Shown: piece by piece, positions 60,757-64,000 of the stretch
Position numbering within the stretch: position 1 is the first letter of the stretch
Layout of the letters: each line of letters begins with the position of its first letter
NCBI RefSeq assembly: GCF_000231055.2
Contig: NZ_CM001466.1
Location: 1,254,400-1,318,399 of the forward strand
Direction of reading: 5' to 3'
Source: Saccharomonospora azurea NA-128
GTDB lineage: Bacteria > Actinomycetota > Actinomycetes > Mycobacteriales > Pseudonocardiaceae
DNA length: 64,000 nucleotides
Position numbers and translations under genes: made by a program
The notes under the pieces: model-generated
What the model saw: the letters and a program-made list of their open reading frames with translations, nothing else
Told to the model about the DNA's origin: nothing
The model's database searches: none

Positions 60757-62195
60757 GTCTCAGGGTCCGGGTCACCGGGGGCTGGGTTGATCGGTCGGAC
60801 GATCAGGTCGACGCCCGCACTGTCCACGACCTCGCAGCGGACGAACTCCCCGACCTTGCACTCGGCGTCCCCGAGCACGACGCACTCCCCGTCGACCTCG
60901 GGCGCCTGGTGCGCGGCCCGGCCGACGATCTCCTCGTCGACCGACTCGACGAGCACGTCGACCACCGAGCCGACGCGGTCTTCGGCTCGCTGCGAGGTGA
61001 GTTCCTCGACCAGCTCGGACACCCGCCCCACGCGCTCCGCGATCTCGGAGGAGTCCAGCTTGCCGTCGAACGTCTCCGCCTCGGTGCCGTCCTCGTCGGA
61101 GTAGCCGAACACCCCGACCGCGTCGAGCCGCGCCTCGGTGAGGAACCGTTCGAGCTCGGCGACGTCCTCCTCCGTCTCGCCGGGGAAGCCGACGATCACG
61201 TTGGTGCGGATGCCCGCCTCGGGCGCGTAGGAGCGGATCTGCTCGATCAGCGCGAGGAACGACTCGGTGGACCCGAACCGCCGCATGCGCCGCAGCACCG
61301 CCTCGCTGGAGTGCTGGAACGACAGGTCGAAGTAGTCCGCCACACCGGGGGTGGTCGCGATGACCTTCACGAGGTCCGGGCGGGTCTCGGCGGGCTGGAG
61401 GTAGGAGACGCGCACGCGGTCGATGCCGTCGACGGCCGCGAGCCGGGGCAGCAACTGCTCCAGCGCGCGCGTGCCGCCGAAGTCGCGCCCGAGGTCCTTG
61501 CCGTAGGACGTCGAGTTCTCACTCACGAGGAACAGCTCCCGCGCACCGTGCGCGGCGAGCCACTCCGCCTCGGCCACGAGCTCGTCGGGGTGCCGCGACA
61601 CGAACGAACCCCGGAACGACGGGATCGCGCAGAACGAGCAGCGGCGGTCGCAGCCCGAGGCGATCTTGAGCGGCGCGACCGGCGAGTCGTCGAGGCGCGA
61701 GCGCAGCACGCGCGGACCCCACCCCGCGTGACCGGGCACGGTGACGTCCGTGGCCGCGGCCTGCCGCTCGACCGGAGTGATCGGGAGCAGCGTCCGGCGG
61801 TCGGTCGGAGTGTGCGACTCCACCGTCCGGCCCTGTGCGACGTCGGCGAGCCGCTCGGCGAGGTTCGGGTAGTGGTCGAAGCCGAGCACCGCGTCGGCTT
61901 CGGGCAGGTTCTCCGCCAGCTCTCGTCCGTAGCGCTCGGCCATGCAGCCCACGGCGACGACCTTCGCGCCCGTGTCGGCTGCCGCCAGCAGCGTGTCGAC
62001 CGAATCCTTCTTCGCCTGCTCGACGAAGCCGCACGTGTTCACGACGACGACGTCGCTGTCGGAAGGGTCGTCACTGAGCTCCCAGCCGCCCTCGACGAGG
62101 CGGCCGGCGAGTTCCTCGGAGTCGACCTCGTTACGGGCGCACCCCAACGTCAGAAGAGAGACCCGGCGATGAGACGAGGATTCAGAGCTGGACAC
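60753..62195 (-). CDS. rimO: Ribosomal protein S12 (aspartate89-C3)-methylthiotransferase
   Basis: Radical-SAM enzyme that adds a methylthio group to Asp89 of ribosomal protein S12. 480 residues. The N-terminal MTTase domain has [28 protein letters not shown] and VGCMAERYG (three cluster cysteines). The radical-SAM motif is [11 protein letters not shown]. The TRAM domain follows near the C-terminus. ATG 62195. It is the first gene of rimO-pgsA-cinA, all joined by GTGA overlaps. Confidence 0.94.
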   Translation of the reverse strand: MSSSESSSHRRVSLLTLGCARNEVDSEELAGRLVEGGWELSDDPSDSDVVVVNTCGFVEQAKKDSVDTLLAAADTGAKVVAVGCMAERYGRELAENLPEADAVLGFDHYPNLAERLADVAQGRTVESHTPTDRRTLLPITPVERQAAATDVTVPGHAGWGPRVLRSRLDDSPVAPLKIASGCDRRCSFCAIPSFRGSFVSRHPDELVAEAEWLAAHGARELFLVSENSTSYGKDLGRDFGGTRALEQLLPRLAAVDGIDRVRVSYLQPAETRPDLVKVIATTPGVADYFDLSFQHSSEAVLRRMRRFGSTESFLALIEQIRSYAPEAGIRTNVIVGFPGETEEDVAELERFLTEARLDAVGVFGYSDEDGTEAETFDGKLDSSEIAERVGRVSELVEELTSQRAEDRVGSVVDVLVESVDEEIVGRAAHQAPEVDGECVVLGDAECKVGEFVRCEVVDSAGVDLIVRPINPAPGDPDPET

Positions 62196-62263
62196 CTGTT
62201 CAGGGTAACGGGCACGTGGCCGCGGTCGAGCACACCCTGGTCACAGACGATCAGCATATGCGT

Positions 62264-62269
62264 TAGCGT
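62264..62269 (+). promoter_or_regulatory. Candidate -10 element of argA
   Basis: TAGCGT fits TANNNT. The expected start of transcription lies at about the argA ATG (62278), so the mRNA may be leaderless. TATAGT at 62271-62276 is closer to consensus but would start transcription inside the gene. Confidence 0.35.
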
Positions 62270-62277
62270 GTATAGTC

Positions 62278-62811
62278 ATGCAACCACCCCTGATTCGGCG
62301 CGCACGGATCGCTGACGTGCGCACCATCAAGTCGTTGGTCGATTCCGACGCGGGGCGGGTGCTCCTGGAGAAGAACCTCATCACCCTCTACGAGGACGTG
62401 CAGGAGTTCTGGGTGGCCGAGCTCGACGGCAGGGTCGTCGGCTGCGGCGCCCTGCACGTCATGTGGGAGGACCTCGCCGAGATCCGCACGGTGGCCGTGG
62501 ACCGGTCCGTGCGCGGCCGGGGCATCGGGCACGCACTGGTGGAACGGCTCATCGACCTGGCCGTCGAGCTCGGGCTCAAACGACTGTTCGTGCTCACCTT
62601 CGAGACCGAGTTCTTCGCCCGGCACGGGTTCACCGAGATCACGGGGACCCCGGTCCCGCGCGAGGTCTACGAGGAGATGCTCCGCTCGGCCGACACCGGC
62701 GTCGCGGAGTTCCTCGACCTGCCGTTCGTGAAGCCGAACACCCTGGGCAACACGCGCATGCTGCTGCACCTCGACGACCGGCGGGACGCGCGGACCGGTA
62801 TCAGTGCGTGA
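62278..62811 (+). CDS. argA: Amino-acid N-acetyltransferase (stand-alone GNAT type)
   Basis: Acetylates glutamate in arginine synthesis. 177 residues of a single GNAT domain resembling M. tuberculosis Rv2747. The start MQPPLIRRARIADVRTIKSLVD is typical. The acetyl-CoA loop is VDRSVRGRGIGHALVERL, followed by LFVLTFETEFFARHGF. It has no amino-acid kinase half, unlike classic ArgA. The neighbours (rimO/pgsA side and ftsK side) match the M. tuberculosis order, which supports the call. There is no ribosome site before the ATG, so translation is likely leaderless. Confidence 0.88.
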   Translation: MQPPLIRRARIADVRTIKSLVDSDAGRVLLEKNLITLYEDVQEFWVAELDGRVVGCGALHVMWEDLAEIRTVAVDRSVRGRGIGHALVERLIDLAVELGLKRLFVLTFETEFFARHGFTEITGTPVPREVYEEMLRSADTGVAEFLDLPFVKPNTLGNTRMLLHLDDRRDARTGISA

Positions 62812-62817
62812 GGACCG

Positions 62818-63825
62818 CTAGCGCCGCCGCAGCACCGCGCTCACGCGGGAGAGGCGGGACAGCCACCGCGCCGCGCTGACCGGATCGGTGGGCGCGTGGG
62901 CCTCCACCAGAGTCGGGTCGGGCTCCGGCGTGGTCGCCGGGACCCGGACGTGGCCGTCGACCGGCTGCACCGCATCCGAGGGAGCCACCACGTCGCCGTT
63001 CAGCAACGACAGGGTGCCGAGACCGCACGCGAACGGGAGCTCGGGCAACGCCGCCGCCAACGCCACCTCGGCGGCCAGCCCGACGCTCGTCTCCAGCGCC
63101 GACGACACGACGCACGGCAGGCCGCACGCCTCCGCCACCCGCAGCGCGCGCTGCACGCCTCCCAGCGGCAGGCACTTGAGCACCGCGACGTCCGCCGCCT
63201 CCGCCACCGCGACCCGCAGGGGATCGTCGGCCCTCCGGATGGACTCGTCGGCCGCGATGCGCACGTTGACGCGCCTCCGCACCTGCGCGAGCTCGGGCAC
63301 GGTGCGGCACGGTTGCTCGACGTACTCCAGACCGTCCGCCGAGCGGTCGAGCACCCGGATGTGGCGCACGGCCGTCTCGACGTCCCAGGCGCCGTTGGCG
63401 TCCACGCGGATGGCGCCGTCCGAACCCAGCGCCGACCGGACGGCCTCGACCCTCGCCTGGTCCTCCCCCAGCGACCCCGGGCGGTCGGCCACCTTCACCT
63501 TCGCCGTGCGGCAGCCCGACCGCGTGACGATCTCGTACGCGGCCTCCGGGCCGACGGCGGGCACGGTGCAGTTGATCGGGACACGGTCGCGAACCGGTGT
63601 CGGCCAGTGTCCCGTGCACTGCTCGATCGCGGCGTCGAGCCAGGGTGCCGAGCCGGCGTCGGTGTAGTCGTCGAACGGGCAGAACTCTCCCCATCCGGTC
63701 GGTCCGCGCAGCAACATGCCCTCGCGGACGGTGATACCGCGGAACCGCGTCCGCATCGGAATGGCGTACACGCGGACCGCCTCCACGGCGGCCAGCGGGT
63801 CGTCGCTCGAACTGATGGTGGACAC
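62818..63825 (-). CDS. menC: O-succinylbenzoate synthase (enolase superfamily)
   Basis: Dehydrates SHCHC to o-succinylbenzoate in menaquinone synthesis. 335 residues of the enolase fold. The catalytic Lys pair is in CRTAKVKV, the metal ligands in AIRVDANGAWDVETA (Asp), LEYVEQPCRTVPEL (Glu) and IAADESIRR (Asp-Glu), and a second Lys in DVAVLKCLPLGG. It starts GTG 63825, three bases after the ftsK stop. The muconate/dipeptide epimerase group is related, but this short actinobacterial form with GWGEFCPFDDY fits MenC. Confidence 0.87.
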   Translation of the reverse strand: MSTISSSDDPLAAVEAVRVYAIPMRTRFRGITVREGMLLRGPTGWGEFCPFDDYTDAGSAPWLDAAIEQCTGHWPTPVRDRVPINCTVPAVGPEAAYEIVTRSGCRTAKVKVADRPGSLGEDQARVEAVRSALGSDGAIRVDANGAWDVETAVRHIRVLDRSADGLEYVEQPCRTVPELAQVRRRVNVRIAADESIRRADDPLRVAVAEAADVAVLKCLPLGGVQRALRVAEACGLPCVVSSALETSVGLAAEVALAAALPELPFACGLGTLSLLNGDVVAPSDAVQPVDGHVRVPATTPEPDPTLVEAHAPTDPVSAARWLSRLSRVSAVLRRR

Positions 63826-63828
63826 CGT

Positions 63829-64000
63829 TCACTCCTCCGGCGGTGGATCGTCTCCACGGATCATGGCGAGCACGCCGGGCAGGTCGTCGGGCTTCACCAG
63901 CACCTCGCGTGCCTTCGAACCCTCCGAGGGGCCGACCACGCCGCGCGTCTCCAAGAGGTCCATCAACCGCCCCGCCTTCGCGAAGCCCACCCGCAGCTTG
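63829..64000 (-). CDS. ftsK: DNA translocase FtsK, C-terminal gamma domain (N-terminus beyond window)
   Basis: Last 56 codons plus stop, on the minus strand. The winged-helix gamma domain is clear: [35 protein letters not shown] and KPDDLPGVL, then an acidic Pro-rich tail. This domain reads the KOPS DNA polarity sequence in FtsK. The rest of the gene (membrane and motor domains) lies beyond base 64000. The stop is three bases before the menC start. Confidence 0.95.
   Translation of the reverse strand, partial: KLRVGFAKAGRLMDLLETRGVVGPSEGSKAREVLVKPDDLPGVLAMIRGDDPPPEE

Noticed and set aside
1-64000. tRNA, rRNA, CRISPR or insertion-sequence elements
   Set aside because: I looked for tRNA T-arm (GGTTCGA-type) with acceptor stems, spacer arrays and terminal inverted repeats flanking transposase-like genes, and found none I could support. 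A covariance search was not possible here.

Overview
The window is high-GC DNA (about 70%) with dense genes, many GTG starts and 4-base stop/start overlaps. Gene content and order point to an actinomycete of the Pseudonocardiaceae type (Saccharomonospora/Amycolatopsis-like). Supporting markers are the XRE+DUF397 regulator pair, DUF3558, DUF3040, EspG/PPE-like genes, the clgR-pspA-pspM module, and blocks matching Mycobacterium tuberculosis Rv2179c-Rv2187 and Rv2743c-Rv2748c as I recall them. I see no rRNA, tRNA, insertion sequence, prophage or CRISPR array. Almost all of the window looks like vertically inherited chromosome.

Layout. 1-2280: nitrate/nitrite-type sensor kinase, cut by the window edge. 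2882-5294: tight polyamine operon (ornithine/lysine decarboxylase, AdoMet decarboxylase, divergent aminopropyltransferase). 5272-8144: small membrane proteins and a lytic transglycosylase. 8363-11404: acyl-CoA dehydrogenase and alpha-methylacyl-CoA racemase divergent from a TetR gene with a palindromic operator between them. 11498-18177: succinic semialdehyde dehydrogenase, a 1008-residue LuxR/ATPase regulator, and an XRE/DUF397 pair. 18253-25358: thioesterase, pyruvate kinase, SLC13 transporter, phosphofructokinase, and a class I DAHP synthase behind an aromatic-codon leader peptide. 25402-34782: acyltransferase, hydrolase, Nudix-NYN fusion, ROK glucokinase, ArsA ATPase with SRPBCC proteins, phosphoesterase, and FadD15.

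34850-41702: TetR with a drug-type ABC exporter, then the start of the division cluster (mraZ-rsmH-ftsL-ftsI) with MraZ boxes. The cluster stops after ftsI here. 41915-44215: four-gene EspG/PPE/DUF3558/WXG-size operon without ESX core genes. 44495-49495: MoxR-DUF58-transglutaminase operon, whose MoxR has an Ala-His-Ser tandem repeat. 49597-57008: DUF3040, DNA polymerase IV, methyltransferase, orphan ParA-like ATPase, Nei glycosylase, pyrD behind a structured leader, and a degenerate allophanate-hydrolase-like gene. 57008-64000: envelope-stress module (clgR, pspA, pspM) next to cinA-pgsA-rimO, then argA, menC and the last 56 codons of ftsK.

The genes serve central carbon flow (pyk, pfkA, glk), aromatic synthesis, polyamines, lipid activation and remodelling (fadD15, plsC, tesB, pgsA), septal wall synthesis, and envelope-stress control. 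Most transcription units end in long perfect GC stems without a T-tract. The best new leads are the Phe-Tyr-Phe-Trp-Phe leader before the DAHP synthase, the pyrD leader with a near-complete anti-Shine-Dalgarno match, the candidate ClgR boxes at clgR and pspA, the amidase-dead allophanate-hydrolase homologue, and the ESX accessory island.
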